A DNA stretch of 64,000 bases from an uncultured Tissierellia bacterium (GTDB lineage Bacteria; Bacillota; Clostridia; Tissierellales; Peptoniphilaceae): NCBI GenBank assembly GCA_902488465.1, contig CABTWE010000001.1, positions 157,980 to 221,979 of the forward strand, given 5' to 3'. Under the pieces are notes generated by a model. It saw only the letters and a program-made list of their open reading frames with translations, was not told the origin of the DNA and did no database searches. Position numbers and translations under genes: made by a program. Below, in pieces: positions 8,267-18,382 of the stretch; position 1 is the first letter of the stretch; each line of letters begins with the position of its first letter.

Positions 8267-8869
8267 TTATTTTTTATACTTCTCGCTAAAATAATTCTTC
8301 AGCTTATCGAGTGCACGTCTTCTGTGACTTATTTCATTCTTTTCGTTCTCGCTCATTTCAGCAAATGTCTTCTGTTTGCCATGTGGAAGAAAGTACGGGT
8401 CATATCCAAATCCGTTTTCCCCTCTTCTCTCAAAAATTATCTCGCCTTCACATTCTCCTCTGAAGAAATGTTTTTCTCCTTCAGGAGTTATAAGACACAA
8501 AACCGAAACAAAATGAGCTGTTCGATCTTCTTTTTTAACATTTTCAAGTTTTTTTAGAAGGAGTGCATTTTTTTTTGCATCATCGTGTTCATCACCTGCA
8601 TACCTTGCACTATGAACACCCGGTTCACCATTTAACACATCAACCATAAGCCCTGAGTCGTCCGACAAAATATATGAATCGTTGAAAATTTTTCTTATAG
8701 CATTTGCTTTAATAAATGCATTGTCTTCAAATGTTTGACCGTTTTCATCCGGCTCATCATAATTTTTTTCAATCTCATATACACTTTTAACATCGAAATC
8801 AAGTTCAGAGAGCATGTGTTTAATTTCTGTAATTTTATGGTTGTTTCCACTAGCTACAACGATTCTCAT
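8267..8869 (-). CDS. rdgB: XTP/dITP pyrophosphatase (Ham1/RdgB)
   Basis: House-cleaning nucleotide pyrophosphatase that hydrolyses dITP, XTP and ITP to monophosphates, keeping deaminated purines out of DNA and RNA. 200 residues, full family length. Motifs: VVASGNNHKITEI at the N-terminus, the SDDSGLMVDVLNGEPGVHSARYAG active-site region (here split as SDDSGL and PGVHSARYAG), GFGYDPYF, and the C-terminal SHRRRALDKL. The start overlaps the stop of the upstream amidase gene by one base. Confidence 0.95.
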   Translation of the reverse strand: MRIVVASGNNHKITEIKHMLSELDFDVKSVYEIEKNYDEPDENGQTFEDNAFIKANAIRKIFNDSYILSDDSGLMVDVLNGEPGVHSARYAGDEHDDAKKNALLLKKLENVKKEDRTAHFVSVLCLITPEGEKHFFRGECEGEIIFERRGENGFGYDPYFLPHGKQKTFAEMSENEKNEISHRRRALDKLKNYFSEKYKK

Positions 8870-10935
8870 TATCTATATTCCTCCAAGAAATCCTCTATAC
8901 CGTTTATAATGCCGTCGACAATCTTTGATTGATATTCCGGTGTCAAAAGCTTTGCTCTTTCAGCAGCATTACTCAAAAATCCTGTTTCAATTAAAATTGC
9001 CGGTGCCGTTGTATTCTTTAAAACATAATATTTTTCCATCTTTAACCCACGTGTTTTTTCGCCAATTGATCTTTCAATAGCATTTATTACCATTTGACCG
9101 AATTCTTTTTGGTTAGGTTCCATTGAAGGAGAAGTGCAATAATAAACTTCAAGTCCTTTAGCTGCACTGCTGTCTGCAATGTTTGCATGAATTGAAATAA
9201 ATACATCCGGCTTCAAACTATTTGACATTCCGGTTCTCTCGGATAACGTTTTATATGAATCTTCAGTATCGTTTGTCTTTTGAACTCTGTATCCCATTGA
9301 AACAAGTCTGCTTTCCAAAAGTCTTTGGATCGGTTTTATAACGTCTACTTCTTTAACGCCGGACGGAGTGTGAATTGCACCGGGATCCGTTCCACCGTGA
9401 CCCGGGTCAAGCAAAATAAAATAGTCACTGTTTTTTCCGGTTTTTACTCTCGAAATGTTTAAAGTCATATCAGGCGACTGTGGATCAACATTAACCGACA
9501 CCGCTCTCAATAGATTTATCGTGAGAACTCCGTCTGTTACATCCAAGTCTTTCACAAGACTGTCATTGTACTTTATAGAACCGTTAGGAATTCTTCCCCC
9601 GACATTTATAGTTATTCTGTTTTGAGCCTGATCGTAATTAAATGGCAAATCATTTGTTATGCCTTTTATAGTAAGGTTTCTTGTAGTGCCGGAAGTTCTA
9701 AATTTAAAATTGTCATAAAGCGTTCTTTCCGGAGTTACAACAAGATCGTTACCCACTGTTTTTATAACAAGATTCGGATGTTCTACATCTTTGTCTATAT
9801 CAAAAACAACCCTTACAATTCTGTCTGTTTTTTTATAGTTTTTATCCGGGATAAATTGACTGCTTCTAATATATTTTACAAAGGCGAGCTCTATCGGAAA
9901 TTCTTTATAGTGACCCGACGCCATGTTCGAGTCCATAAAGTCAAGAATAATTCTCTTTGGCTTTTCAAGAATCATCTTGTTATAATTTTGTTTTCCCATG
10001 TTTTTTATAACGATACTTTCTTTGCCATTTACATTTTCTTTTGTAATGTCTGAAAATAAAAAAGTATCAGTGACAATGATACTCTTACCATCGTCACTGT
10101 CATAAACCGTAATCTCGCCCTTTGTCTTATTAAATGATATAACAAGGTCTTCCCCTTGCTTTTGAATAATATATTTGTCCGAGTTTTGAATCATACTCTT
10201 GTCTTGACCGACAAGCGATTTATTTACATCGGCATTTTTAATTATTATTGTTGTGGAAGTTTCTCCAACCTTTACTTCATAATTCGGTTTTTCATTAAAT
10301 GTAAATATAAGCTTTACAGTACTTGAATCATAATCCACATTTTTCGCTTGAAGCGTAACTTTTCCGACAGTTTCTTCTTTCGGTTTAACAATTTCTTCTG
10401 TTGGCGGTGGAGTTGTAATTTCAGGACCGTCTAATAAATCTGTAGCTGTGGCTTCATCTTTTTCTTTTCCGTCTGCAATTGTAACTGTCCTTGTTTTTTG
10501 AATCCAACCAACTTTTTTGCCCATATATTCACTTAAATATCTGACCGGAACATAAGTAGTTGCATTTGCTCCGCCATCTACATTTATCAAAAGAGCAATT
10601 ACACCCTTTGGCGTTTCGACTCTACCATTTCCCATATTAACAAAATTTTTCCCGACAGGAAACCAAATCGTCTTGTCCCCATGAATACCTACTGTAGAAG
10701 TCTTATGAATCCACTCAACTTTATAGCCTAAAGTTTCCGATACAAATCTCACAGGTACATATGTAACCCCGTCAATTACAAAACTTGGAGTCGGACTCTT
10801 TTTGTCCACTCCATTTATGTTTAAGTTAACATCAACAGCTTCTTTTACTTTACCGTTAATATTAAGACTTCTTGCCTCTATATTTATACTTAAAATTGTT
10901 AATAAAAATAAAAATGATAAAACAAACTTTTTCAT
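8869..10935 (-). CDS. N-acetylmuramoyl-L-alanine amidase with stalk-like N-terminal domains
   Basis: Secreted cell-wall hydrolase of 688 residues that cleaves the lactoyl-alanine amide bond of peptidoglycan. The order is: signal peptide (1-23), copper amine oxidase-like N-terminal domains (PSFVIDGVTYVPVRFVSETLGYKVEW and a second repeat VPVRYLSEYMGKKVGWIQ), beta-rich AMIN-like repeats, then a C-terminal Amidase_3 domain from about residue 505. Zinc ligands are visible in DPGHGG (His 513), GVKEVD and SIHAN; the catalytic Glu is in LIETGFLSN. The start at 10935 has GGAGG upstream; a reading to 10983 crosses the promoter. It is the first gene of an operon with rdgB. Confidence 0.92.
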   Translation of the reverse strand: MKKFVLSFLFLLTILSINIEARSLNINGKVKEAVDVNLNINGVDKKSPTPSFVIDGVTYVPVRFVSETLGYKVEWIHKTSTVGIHGDKTIWFPVGKNFVNMGNGRVETPKGVIALLINVDGGANATTYVPVRYLSEYMGKKVGWIQKTRTVTIADGKEKDEATATDLLDGPEITTPPPTEEIVKPKEETVGKVTLQAKNVDYDSSTVKLIFTFNEKPNYEVKVGETSTTIIIKNADVNKSLVGQDKSMIQNSDKYIIQKQGEDLVISFNKTKGEITVYDSDDGKSIIVTDTFLFSDITKENVNGKESIVIKNMGKQNYNKMILEKPKRIILDFMDSNMASGHYKEFPIELAFVKYIRSSQFIPDKNYKKTDRIVRVVFDIDKDVEHPNLVIKTVGNDLVVTPERTLYDNFKFRTSGTTRNLTIKGITNDLPFNYDQAQNRITINVGGRIPNGSIKYNDSLVKDLDVTDGVLTINLLRAVSVNVDPQSPDMTLNISRVKTGKNSDYFILLDPGHGGTDPGAIHTPSGVKEVDVIKPIQRLLESRLVSMGYRVQKTNDTEDSYKTLSERTGMSNSLKPDVFISIHANIADSSAAKGLEVYYCTSPSMEPNQKEFGQMVINAIERSIGEKTRGLKMEKYYVLKNTTAPAILIETGFLSNAAERAKLLTPEYQSKIVDGIINGIEDFLEEYR

Positions 10936-10954
10936 ACTTGCCTCCGCTTTTTTA

Positions 10955-10983
10955 ATTGTAACATATGGGCAACTGTAAATCAA
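10955..10983 (-). promoter_or_regulatory. Promoter of amidase-rdgB
   Basis: -35 TTGATT (10978-10983), 17-base spacer, -10 TACAAT (10955-10960) on the minus strand, about 20 bases before the start codon. Confidence 0.65.
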
Positions 10984-11061
10984 GGAAAAATAGGCTCATT
11001 TTAAATATGTAACGTAACAGTAATCATAAAAATTCAATCAAGCACAAATTTTTACACAAAT

Positions 11062-11091
11062 AAAAAATTCCCCCGACCTCAAAAGTCGGGG
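11062..11091 (-). terminator. Terminator of the pcrA-ligA-gatCAB operon
   Basis: A 7-bp GC stem (CCCCGAC at 11071-11077 with GTCGGGG at 11085-11091), loop of seven, then a U-run on the minus strand, eight bases past the gatB stop. Confidence 0.9.
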
Positions 11092-11098
11092 AAATATA

Positions 11099-12517
11099 TT
11101 AATTCTTTTCAATTTCTTCTTTTAAAAGTTTATTTACAACACCCGGATTTGCCTTTCCTTTCGACTTTTTCATAACTTGTCCGACAAGGAATCCAAGTGC
11201 TCTATCTTTTCCTTGTTTGATGTCTTCAATCGATTGAGGATTTTCCTTTATAACTTCAAGCACAATGTCCAAAATTGCACCTTCGTCACTTATTTGAATC
11301 AATCCGTCACGCTTTATAATTTCCTTTGGACTTGTTCCTTCATCAAACATTTCCTTGAAAACTTTTTTAGCTGTATTGTTGTTTATCTTTTCTTCTTTAA
11401 TAAGACCTAATAAATACGAAAAATCATCCACTCCGAATTTCAAATCTTCAATAAGTGTTTCATCTTCATTTAATCTTCTTAAAAGTTCGTTTATAATCCA
11501 GTTTGACGTTAATGAAACATCTCCTGTCGATTTTTGCACCTTTTCAAAATAATCAGAAAGATTTTTATTTGAACCGATAACATTTGTGTCATAATCGGTG
11601 AGATTATAATTCTTTTTAAGCCTTTCTCTTCTCTCATCCGGAAGTTCCGGTAAACTCTTTTTGATATTTTCTATGAATTCTTCTTCGAGTTCAAAAATCG
11701 GAATGTCGCCTTCGTATGCAAATCTATAGTCGTCCTTTGTCGTTTTAACACGCATAAGAACCGTTTCACCTTTTGATTCATCGAAACGTCTTGTATCCTT
11801 TTGCCCTCTTTCGCGTTTTTCAACCATTTTTTTGTGTCTTTCTTCTTCGAAATTAAGAGCGGCTTCAACACTTCTTGTAGAACCTATATTTTTGACTTCA
11901 GTAATTTCCGTTTTAAAATCACCATCGACAATATTAATATTACAATCGCATCTAAGGCTTCCTTCCGCCATCTTACAGTCTGAAACTCCAAGCTCAGTCA
12001 ATGTTTCGCGAAGCTTTTCAATAAATGCTCTTGCTTCTTTTCCACTTTCAATGTCCGGCTTCGTTACAATTTCAATGAGCGGAACTCCGGCACGATTGTA
12101 ATCCATAAGTGTTGTATTGTCTTGCATGTGAAGAGCCTTTCCGGTGTCTTCTTCCATGTGAATCCTTATAAGTCCAATCTTTTTTCTATTGCCGTCAACG
12201 TCAATTTCAACATATCCGTTTTGACAAATCGGTCTGTCATCTTGTGAAATTTGATATCCTTTTACGAGGTCCGGATAAAAATAATTTTTTCTATCCATCT
12301 TTATAGTTCTGTCTATATCGCAATTGAAAGCAAGACCCGCCATAACTGCAAATTCAATAGCACGATTGTTTATTCTAGGAAGCGCGCCCGGCATTCCAAG
12401 ACATGCAGGACAGGTGTTTACATTCGGGTCATCCCCGAAAGTATTTTTACAATCGCAAAACATTTTTCTGTCCGTCTTTAATTCAACGTGAATTTCAAGT
12501 CCAATTAATGTTTTCAT
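11099..12517 (-). CDS. gatB: Aspartyl/glutamyl-tRNA amidotransferase subunit B
   Basis: Kinase/amidotransferase subunit of GatCAB, which turns Glu-tRNA(Gln) and often Asp-tRNA(Asn) into the amidated forms. 472 residues, full length. The GLEIHVEL start, the zinc-site cysteines (CDC..CPACLGMPGALP), EDTGKALH and MDYNRAGVPLIEIVT are typical. The C-terminal helical and YqeY-like tail ends in VGQVMKKSKGKANP. It is the last gene of a five-gene operon and overlaps the gatA stop by one base. Confidence 0.97.
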   Translation of the reverse strand: MKTLIGLEIHVELKTDRKMFCDCKNTFGDDPNVNTCPACLGMPGALPRINNRAIEFAVMAGLAFNCDIDRTIKMDRKNYFYPDLVKGYQISQDDRPICQNGYVEIDVDGNRKKIGLIRIHMEEDTGKALHMQDNTTLMDYNRAGVPLIEIVTKPDIESGKEARAFIEKLRETLTELGVSDCKMAEGSLRCDCNINIVDGDFKTEITEVKNIGSTRSVEAALNFEEERHKKMVEKRERGQKDTRRFDESKGETVLMRVKTTKDDYRFAYEGDIPIFELEEEFIENIKKSLPELPDERRERLKKNYNLTDYDTNVIGSNKNLSDYFEKVQKSTGDVSLTSNWIINELLRRLNEDETLIEDLKFGVDDFSYLLGLIKEEKINNNTAKKVFKEMFDEGTSPKEIIKRDGLIQISDEGAILDIVLEVIKENPQSIEDIKQGKDRALGFLVGQVMKKSKGKANPGVVNKLLKEEIEKN

Positions 12518-13923
12518 TATTTCACCAATCCTTCATAAGCACGAGCGATTCTTGCCAAGTTGTAGTCGCTTTTTTTCTTTCCTAAAAATTGCATTCCTGC
12601 ATTTATAACATTCTCACTTGTCGACGGAACATTTATTCCCGGAATTCCGGCAAGATTTATTGCAACAGTAAGAAGGTCACCTTCCATCATTTGTCTCGGA
12701 TTCTTAACTTGCGAGCCGAGTTTAAACGGAAGAGTTGTAGCCGTCGGAGTTAAAATTGCATCTGCATTTTTAAAGATTCTATCATAATCTTCCGCAATCT
12801 TTTCTCTTATTATAAGCGCCTTGTCATAATATGTTTCACGAAGATCGCTACTCATGATATACATTCCCAAAAGAATTCTTCTTTTAACTTCGTCACTGAA
12901 ACCCGCAGTACGAACTTCTTTCATATAGTCGCTGAAATTTTTAACGTCGCTTTTTATTCCCGCATATCTTATACCGTCAAAGCGCGACAAATTGGAACTT
13001 GCTTCGCTGTCGATGATTGCATAATATGTTGCAACCGCATAATCCAAATGCTCAAATTCGGCTTCCACAATTTCCGCTCCTGCACCTTCAAGAAGTTTTA
13101 GTGACTTGTCATAGCTTTCCTTGACTTCCGGTGCCAAATCAAAATCTTTGAGGTGACTTAAAATCGCAATTTTCTTGCCCTTTAAGTCTTCTACATCCTC
13201 TTCAATTGAAGTCTTCATTTCCGGCATGTCTACAGAAATTTTCGTCATATCGTTCGGCGTGTCTTTCGCCATTGCTCTCAAAAGAATATACGCATCTTCA
13301 ACGCATCTTCCGAAACTTCCGACGCTGTCAAATGTATTTGCAAGAGATGTAACTCCGTATCTCGAGACGAGACCATATGTCGGTTTAAATCCGACAACAC
13401 TACAGAATGAGCCCGGTTGTCTTATTGAGCCACCCGTATCTGTACCGACTGCCACGTCAACAAAACCCATCTTTGTTGCAGCTGCGGATCCGCCACTTGA
13501 GCCGCCCGGTACAAGTGTGTGGTCAATTGGATTTTTTACAGGACCGAAATATGAAGTTTCATTCGAGCTTCCCATTGCAAACTCGTCCATATTGAGCTTT
13601 CCTATGACAACTCCGCCTTCAGATTCGATGTTTTCTGCACAGTCTGCGTTATAAACACTCTCGAAATTTTCAAGCATTTTAGATGCGCACGTGGTTTTAA
13701 GACCTTTGTAGTTTATGTTGTCCTTGAGTCCGACAACTGCCCCGTAAAGCTCGCCGCTCGGATTAATGTTTTTAACTCTTTCTCTTGCGCCATCCAAATC
13801 GAGCGTGATAAAACTGTTTATTTCCTTGTCTTTGTCAAGACCTGAAATTATATCTTCGAGATGTTCCTCAGGTGAGAGTTCACCGGATTTTATTAATTTT
13901 AAAGTTTCATGTAAATATCTCAT
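12517..13923 (-). CDS. gatA: Aspartyl/glutamyl-tRNA amidotransferase subunit A
   Basis: Amidase subunit that releases ammonia from glutamine for GatB. 468 residues. The amidase-signature triad is visible: Lys in GLKDNI, Ser in GGSSGGSAAA, and the nucleophile Ser in GTDTGGSIRQPG. GFKPTYGLVSRYG follows, as in all GatA. The start ATG at 13923 is preceded by GGGGGAAG and abuts the gatC stop. Confidence 0.97.
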   Translation of the reverse strand: MRYLHETLKLIKSGELSPEEHLEDIISGLDKDKEINSFITLDLDGARERVKNINPSGELYGAVVGLKDNINYKGLKTTCASKMLENFESVYNADCAENIESEGGVVIGKLNMDEFAMGSSNETSYFGPVKNPIDHTLVPGGSSGGSAAATKMGFVDVAVGTDTGGSIRQPGSFCSVVGFKPTYGLVSRYGVTSLANTFDSVGSFGRCVEDAYILLRAMAKDTPNDMTKISVDMPEMKTSIEEDVEDLKGKKIAILSHLKDFDLAPEVKESYDKSLKLLEGAGAEIVEAEFEHLDYAVATYYAIIDSEASSNLSRFDGIRYAGIKSDVKNFSDYMKEVRTAGFSDEVKRRILLGMYIMSSDLRETYYDKALIIREKIAEDYDRIFKNADAILTPTATTLPFKLGSQVKNPRQMMEGDLLTVAINLAGIPGINVPSTSENVINAGMQFLGKKKSDYNLARIARAYEGLVK

Positions 13924-14198
13924 TAGTCTTCCCCCACATATTTTATAGTTTCGATAAATCCATATTTTTCAGAAACAGCATTTCTTGTCGCTTCTTCATT
14001 TGTGAGTGACGGCTTCGGCTCGTCTTTTGACGGATGTTTTTCAGCCGGGTTAACATTGTACATTTTTTCTCCCGTCTCATTAAAATCTTCAATGGATTTT
14101 AATACATCCATACAGTCCACGAGTTTTTCATAAAATTCGTCGCCCTGATCTTTAAATTTTGCAAGGTCGAGCAAATTATAATAAGTTTCTTTATCCAT
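13923..14198 (-). CDS. gatC: Aspartyl/glutamyl-tRNA amidotransferase subunit C
   Basis: Small scaffold that wraps between GatA and GatB, 91 residues. N-terminal helices (LLDLAKFKDQGDEFYEKLVDCMDVLKSIEDFN) lead into the proline-rich tail (NVNPAEKHPSKDEPKPSLTNEEATRNA) that fits GatA. The call rests on that pattern and on position directly upstream of gatA. GGAGGTTATTA precedes the start; it overlaps ligA by eight bases. Confidence 0.92.
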   Translation of the reverse strand: MDKETYYNLLDLAKFKDQGDEFYEKLVDCMDVLKSIEDFNETGEKMYNVNPAEKHPSKDEPKPSLTNEEATRNAVSEKYGFIETIKYVGED

Positions 14199-16173
14199 TA
14201 ATAACCTCCATTAGCTCATTTTCATTCATAATTTCGATTCCGAGTTCGTTTGCCTTTTGAAGCTTCGAGCCCGGATTTTCTCCAACTAAAACCAAATCTG
14301 TATTTTTTGAAACGGAAGACGTCGCTTTCCCGCCCTCTTTTTCAATATATGCCTTAATTTCATCGCGTTTCATCGAAGAAAAAGTTCCGGTAATGACAAC
14401 CGTCTTGCCGGTAAAAAATCCTTCTTTCACTTCTTCGTCGTGCTCTATGGTGTTCACTCCGAATTCCAAAAGTCTTTTTATAAGCTCCTGTTCTCCTTCA
14501 TGATTGAAATAACTTATAATATTGTTTGCAATAACATCTCCAACCCCATCGACAGATATAAGTTCTTCGAATGTAGCATTTCTGAAATTATCAAAAGTCT
14601 TAAACCTTTTTGCCAAATCTGTCGCCGTTCTTACTCCGACTTCGTTTATGCCAAGTCCAAAAATAAATCGGTGAAGTTCTCTAAGTTTAGACTTTTCAAG
14701 TGCACTCATAAGATTGTCCGCCCTCTTGTCTCCGAATAACGGCAGTTTTAATAAATCATCTTTTGTAAGCGTATATAAATCGCTCACATCGTTAATGCCG
14801 AGATTTTGTACCATCGAGTCAACAGTTTTTTCATTAAGCCCTTCTATGTCCATGGCATTTCTCGATGCGAAATGAGTTATCCTTGAAACGATTTGAGGAT
14901 TGCAGTATGTCTTGTTTGGACAAACAAGATAAGCTCCGTCCATAACAAGCTCTGTGCCGCACGATGGACAAGTTTTAGGAATTTCCACTTCTTTTGTGTC
15001 AGATAAATCGCCAATCGTTCCCATAATCTCCGGTATAACTTCATTCGAGCGTCTTACAATTACCTGGGCACCAATTCGAACTTCCTTTCTTTTTATATCG
15101 TCGATATTGTTGAGAGTTGCTGAGCTTACCATTGCTCCCGCAATTTCAACCGGTTCAAGCTTTGCAACCGGTGTAACTTTTCCTGTCCTTCCGACTTGCC
15201 AAACCACATCGAGCACTTTTGTTTCAACTTCTTCTGCTTCGAACTTGAATGCAATAGCCCATCTTGGAAATTTATTAGTATATCCCAAAACAGTTCTTGT
15301 GTTTATATCATTTATTTTTATTACTGCACCGTCTGTCAAGTAATTTAGCTCATGCCTTTTTTCTTTTACATACTCAATGTTTTTTATAACATCTTCTATA
15401 CTGTCAACAAGTGGGTGAAATTCATTAACCGGAAATCCTTCTTTTTTTAAAAAATCGAGCGATTCCATATGCGTTTTGAAATTGTAATCATCCATATATC
15501 CGATATTATATGCAAACACTCTAAGATTCCTCTTTTCGGTTTCTCTTGTGTCGAGATTCCTTAGAGCCCCTGCCGCAGCATTTCTTGCATTTTTTAAAGG
15601 CACTTCCGCAGTTTTGTTGTATCTTTCAAGCTCTGAAAGTGGCATATATGCCTCACACTGAATTTCAATATGCCCGGTGTAATCAATCATTGTCGGAATA
15701 TTTTTTATGGTTCTTGCCTGTGCTGTAATATTTTCTCCCACAACACCGTTTCCTCTTGTTGCAGCAACTTTAAGATATCCTGCCTCGTATGTGAGATTGC
15801 ATGTAAGACCGTCAAATTTAAATTCCGTAACATACTGAATCGGCGGCAATTTATCCTCATGAGAATTGTTGTAATCCTCTCTCAGCTTCTCCGCTCTGTT
15901 CGCCCACTCAATCAACTCATTCGTCGACTGTGACTTTTGAAGACTCCAAAGCGGTCTTTCGTGTGTATATTTTTCAAAACCTTTTAAAAGTTCCCCTCCG
16001 ACTCTGGTTGTCGGAGAATCTAAAAAATTGAATTTGTATTTATTCTCCATGTCGACAAGTTCCTGATACAACTTATCATACACCGCATCAACAACCAACG
16101 GGTCGTCTAATGTGTAATAATGATAATTGTACAAGTTTAGCTTATCAACAAGCTCCCTCATTTTTTCAAGCAT
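14191..16173 (-). CDS. ligA: NAD-dependent DNA ligase
   Basis: Seals nicks with NAD as adenylate donor in replication and repair. 660 residues, the normal size. Domains in order: Ia (YYTLDDPLVVDAVYDKL), the adenylation domain with the active Lys in TEFKFDGL, the OB fold (VWQVGRTGKVTPVAKLEP), the four-Cys zinc finger (CPSCG..CPNKTYC), helix-hairpin-helix repeats (GLGINEVGVRTA; VDGVGDVIANNI), and a C-terminal BRCT domain (GKTVVITGTFSSMKRDEIKAYIE). The start at 16173 has AGGTG; an internal ATG twelve bases later is possible. It lies between pcrA and gatC. Confidence 0.97.
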   Translation of the reverse strand: MLEKMRELVDKLNLYNYHYYTLDDPLVVDAVYDKLYQELVDMENKYKFNFLDSPTTRVGGELLKGFEKYTHERPLWSLQKSQSTNELIEWANRAEKLREDYNNSHEDKLPPIQYVTEFKFDGLTCNLTYEAGYLKVAATRGNGVVGENITAQARTIKNIPTMIDYTGHIEIQCEAYMPLSELERYNKTAEVPLKNARNAAAGALRNLDTRETEKRNLRVFAYNIGYMDDYNFKTHMESLDFLKKEGFPVNEFHPLVDSIEDVIKNIEYVKEKRHELNYLTDGAVIKINDINTRTVLGYTNKFPRWAIAFKFEAEEVETKVLDVVWQVGRTGKVTPVAKLEPVEIAGAMVSSATLNNIDDIKRKEVRIGAQVIVRRSNEVIPEIMGTIGDLSDTKEVEIPKTCPSCGTELVMDGAYLVCPNKTYCNPQIVSRITHFASRNAMDIEGLNEKTVDSMVQNLGINDVSDLYTLTKDDLLKLPLFGDKRADNLMSALEKSKLRELHRFIFGLGINEVGVRTATDLAKRFKTFDNFRNATFEELISVDGVGDVIANNIISYFNHEGEQELIKRLLEFGVNTIEHDEEVKEGFFTGKTVVITGTFSSMKRDEIKAYIEKEGGKATSSVSKNTDLVLVGENPGSKLQKANELGIEIMNENELMEVING

Positions 16174-16180
16174 TTTTCAC

Positions 16181-18304
16181 CTACTTTTTTGTAAGAGGTG
16201 CGATTGAAGCTTTTAATTTTTTCAAGCCCTTTGACGGGAATGCTATTGTAATGTCGTCTCCGACCAATGTCACAACCGTTCCTTCGCCCCACATTTTATG
16301 AATAACCTTGTCTCCGATATTAAAACTTCCCGCCTTTTCTTTCTTTGCTCCCAAACCGATTTTCCCTGTAAAATTTGTCGGTCTCGGAATCGGCTTTCCT
16401 TCCATTTTTGCCTTTGAGCCTGAAGTTTCATCCTCTATTTCCACAAAATCCTTTATTTCATCAAGAAATCTGCTGTTCTTCGAATAAATAGTTTGACCGT
16501 AAATCATTCTGGAATCTGCTGAAGTGAGGAAAAGTCTGTCCCTTGCTCTTGTTAGTGCAACGTAAAATAGTCGTCTTTCCTCTTCGACATCCTTTTCATC
16601 TTCCATACTCATTCTGGATGGAAAAAGCCCTTCTTCGAGTCCAACCACAAAAACATTTCTAAATTCCAAACCTTTTGAAGAGTGCACCGTCATTAGCAAA
16701 ACTTTATCTTCTTCTTGGGATTGATCAATATCAGAAAGAAGTGAAATTTCATTTAACATTTCTGAAAGCTCCGACTCAGGATGCTTATTTTCATATTCTT
16801 TTACATAGCTCACAAATTCGTAAACGTTTTGAACTCTCGACTCATCTTCCGGATTCTTTGAAACCTTCAGTTCTTTTAAATATTCCGATTTTTCAAGTAC
16901 GATGTCCACAAGTTCGCTTAGAGAAACATCGTTCATTACTTCTCTGATTTTTATAAAATCTTCTCCGAATTGTTTTGCGGATTTTGTTCCTATATCAGAA
17001 AGCGTTTCGAAATAATCTTTGCCCGTTACGAGTCTATATTCATTCAAATCGCCAAGTGTTTTCGGTCCGACGCCACGCCTTGGAGTATTCACAATTCTTT
17101 CAAAACTTACCGAATCAAAAGGATTGTTTAAAAGTTTCAAATATGCAAGCACATCCTTAACTTCTTTTCTATCGTAGAATCTTATACCACCAATAATCTC
17201 ATACGGAATGGAATTTCTTACAAACACATCTTCAAACGCTCTCGACTGATTATTTGTTCTATATAAGATTGCTATGTCGCTGTATTTTTCACCGGAGTCT
17301 TTTAAATTTTCTATAATTTCTAAAATTTTATAAGCTTCATCGTCTCCGGTCATGAGATTATAACATTTAACTTTTTCGTCGTCAGCCTTTGTCGCAAGAA
17401 GTTCCCTTTTATATTTTTGCGGATTATTTAGAATCAAATGATTCGCCGCATCCAAAATACTTTTGGTTGAGCGATAGTTTTGATTCAAATAAATAACTTT
17501 CGCACCCTTGAAATCCCTCTCAAAATTCAAAATGTTTTCGAGATTTGCACCTCTGAAAGCATAAATGCTTTGATTCTCATCCCCTACAACTGTAAGATTG
17601 TTGTGAACATGAGAAATTGCTTTAATAAATTTATATTGTATATCATTTACGTCTTGGTATTCATCGACAAAAATATAGTCGAATTTTTTTGAATACTCTT
17701 CGCAAATACTTGGATTTGCTTCGAAAATTTTTACCGTTTTTAAAAGAAGATCATCAAAATCAAGTGCATTTGCTTCTTTCATCGCTGCTTCGTAATCGAA
17801 AAATATTTCTCCAACTATTTTTAAATAGAAGTCGCTGCCTGCAAATTCTTGAAACTCTTGCACACCCATACCTTTGTTTTTAAAATCTGAAATTCTGTTT
17901 TTAATGGACTTTGGCTTAAATTGATCTGTATCAAGATTTCTATCCTTAACGATTCTTTTTATAAGATTTAAACTATCTTGAGTGTCATAAATAGTAAAAT
18001 TGGAGGAAAAATGTTTTCTTAAAATTCTAACACAAATGCTGTGAAAAGTTCCAATCCACATACCATTTATGGACCTGCCGAGAAGTTCCTCAGCTCTTTC
18101 TTTCATTTCATTTGCGGCTTTGTTTGTAAAAGTAATTGCCAAAATATTAAAAGGATTTATTCCAATTTCTTTTACAAGATAAGCAATTTTATATGTAACA
18201 ACTCTCGTCTTTCCTGAGCCTGCACCTGCAAGAACAAGCACCGGTCCCTCAGTATTGACTACAGCTTCATATTGACTTTCGTTAAGTAAATTTTTAATAT
18301 CCAT
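16181..18304 (-). CDS. pcrA: ATP-dependent DNA helicase PcrA (UvrD/Rep family)
   Basis: 3'-5' superfamily 1A helicase used in repair and plasmid replication. 707 residues. Motifs: LNESQYEAV (Q motif), LAGAGSGKTRVVTYKIAYLV (I), FVDEYQDVN (II), VVGDENQSIYAFRGA (III), LNQNYRST (IV), LMTVHSSKGLEF (V), VALTRARDRLFL (VI). The C-terminal Tudor-like KVIHKMWGEGTVV segment is typical of PcrA. I start at 18304 (MDIKNLL), with GAGAGG upstream, rather than 18343. It heads the pcrA-ligA-gatC-gatA-gatB operon, the same set found near yerC in Bacillus. Confidence 0.96.
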   Translation of the reverse strand: MDIKNLLNESQYEAVVNTEGPVLVLAGAGSGKTRVVTYKIAYLVKEIGINPFNILAITFTNKAANEMKERAEELLGRSINGMWIGTFHSICVRILRKHFSSNFTIYDTQDSLNLIKRIVKDRNLDTDQFKPKSIKNRISDFKNKGMGVQEFQEFAGSDFYLKIVGEIFFDYEAAMKEANALDFDDLLLKTVKIFEANPSICEEYSKKFDYIFVDEYQDVNDIQYKFIKAISHVHNNLTVVGDENQSIYAFRGANLENILNFERDFKGAKVIYLNQNYRSTKSILDAANHLILNNPQKYKRELLATKADDEKVKCYNLMTGDDEAYKILEIIENLKDSGEKYSDIAILYRTNNQSRAFEDVFVRNSIPYEIIGGIRFYDRKEVKDVLAYLKLLNNPFDSVSFERIVNTPRRGVGPKTLGDLNEYRLVTGKDYFETLSDIGTKSAKQFGEDFIKIREVMNDVSLSELVDIVLEKSEYLKELKVSKNPEDESRVQNVYEFVSYVKEYENKHPESELSEMLNEISLLSDIDQSQEEDKVLLMTVHSSKGLEFRNVFVVGLEEGLFPSRMSMEDEKDVEEERRLFYVALTRARDRLFLTSADSRMIYGQTIYSKNSRFLDEIKDFVEIEDETSGSKAKMEGKPIPRPTNFTGKIGLGAKKEKAGSFNIGDKVIHKMWGEGTVVTLVGDDITIAFPSKGLKKLKASIAPLTKK

Positions 18305-18334
18305 AGTTTTCCTCTCTTTAAATCTGCTCCTTCT

Positions 18335-18363
18335 ATTATACATTTAATGAGCTTTATATTCAA
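18335..18363 (-). promoter_or_regulatory. Promoter of the pcrA operon
   Basis: -35 TTGAAT (18358-18363), 17-base spacer, -10 TATAAT (18335-18340) on the minus strand, about 30 bases before the pcrA start. Confidence 0.82.
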
Positions 18364-18382
18364 GCTTATTGCAATCAATTCC

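Noticed and set aside
9622..10053. 143-residue plus-strand frame opposite the amidase
   Set aside because: No ribosome binding site, no family character; the minus-strand amidase is clear across it.
13175..13654. 159-residue plus-strand frame opposite gatA
   Set aside because: Shadow of a well-conserved gene in another frame.
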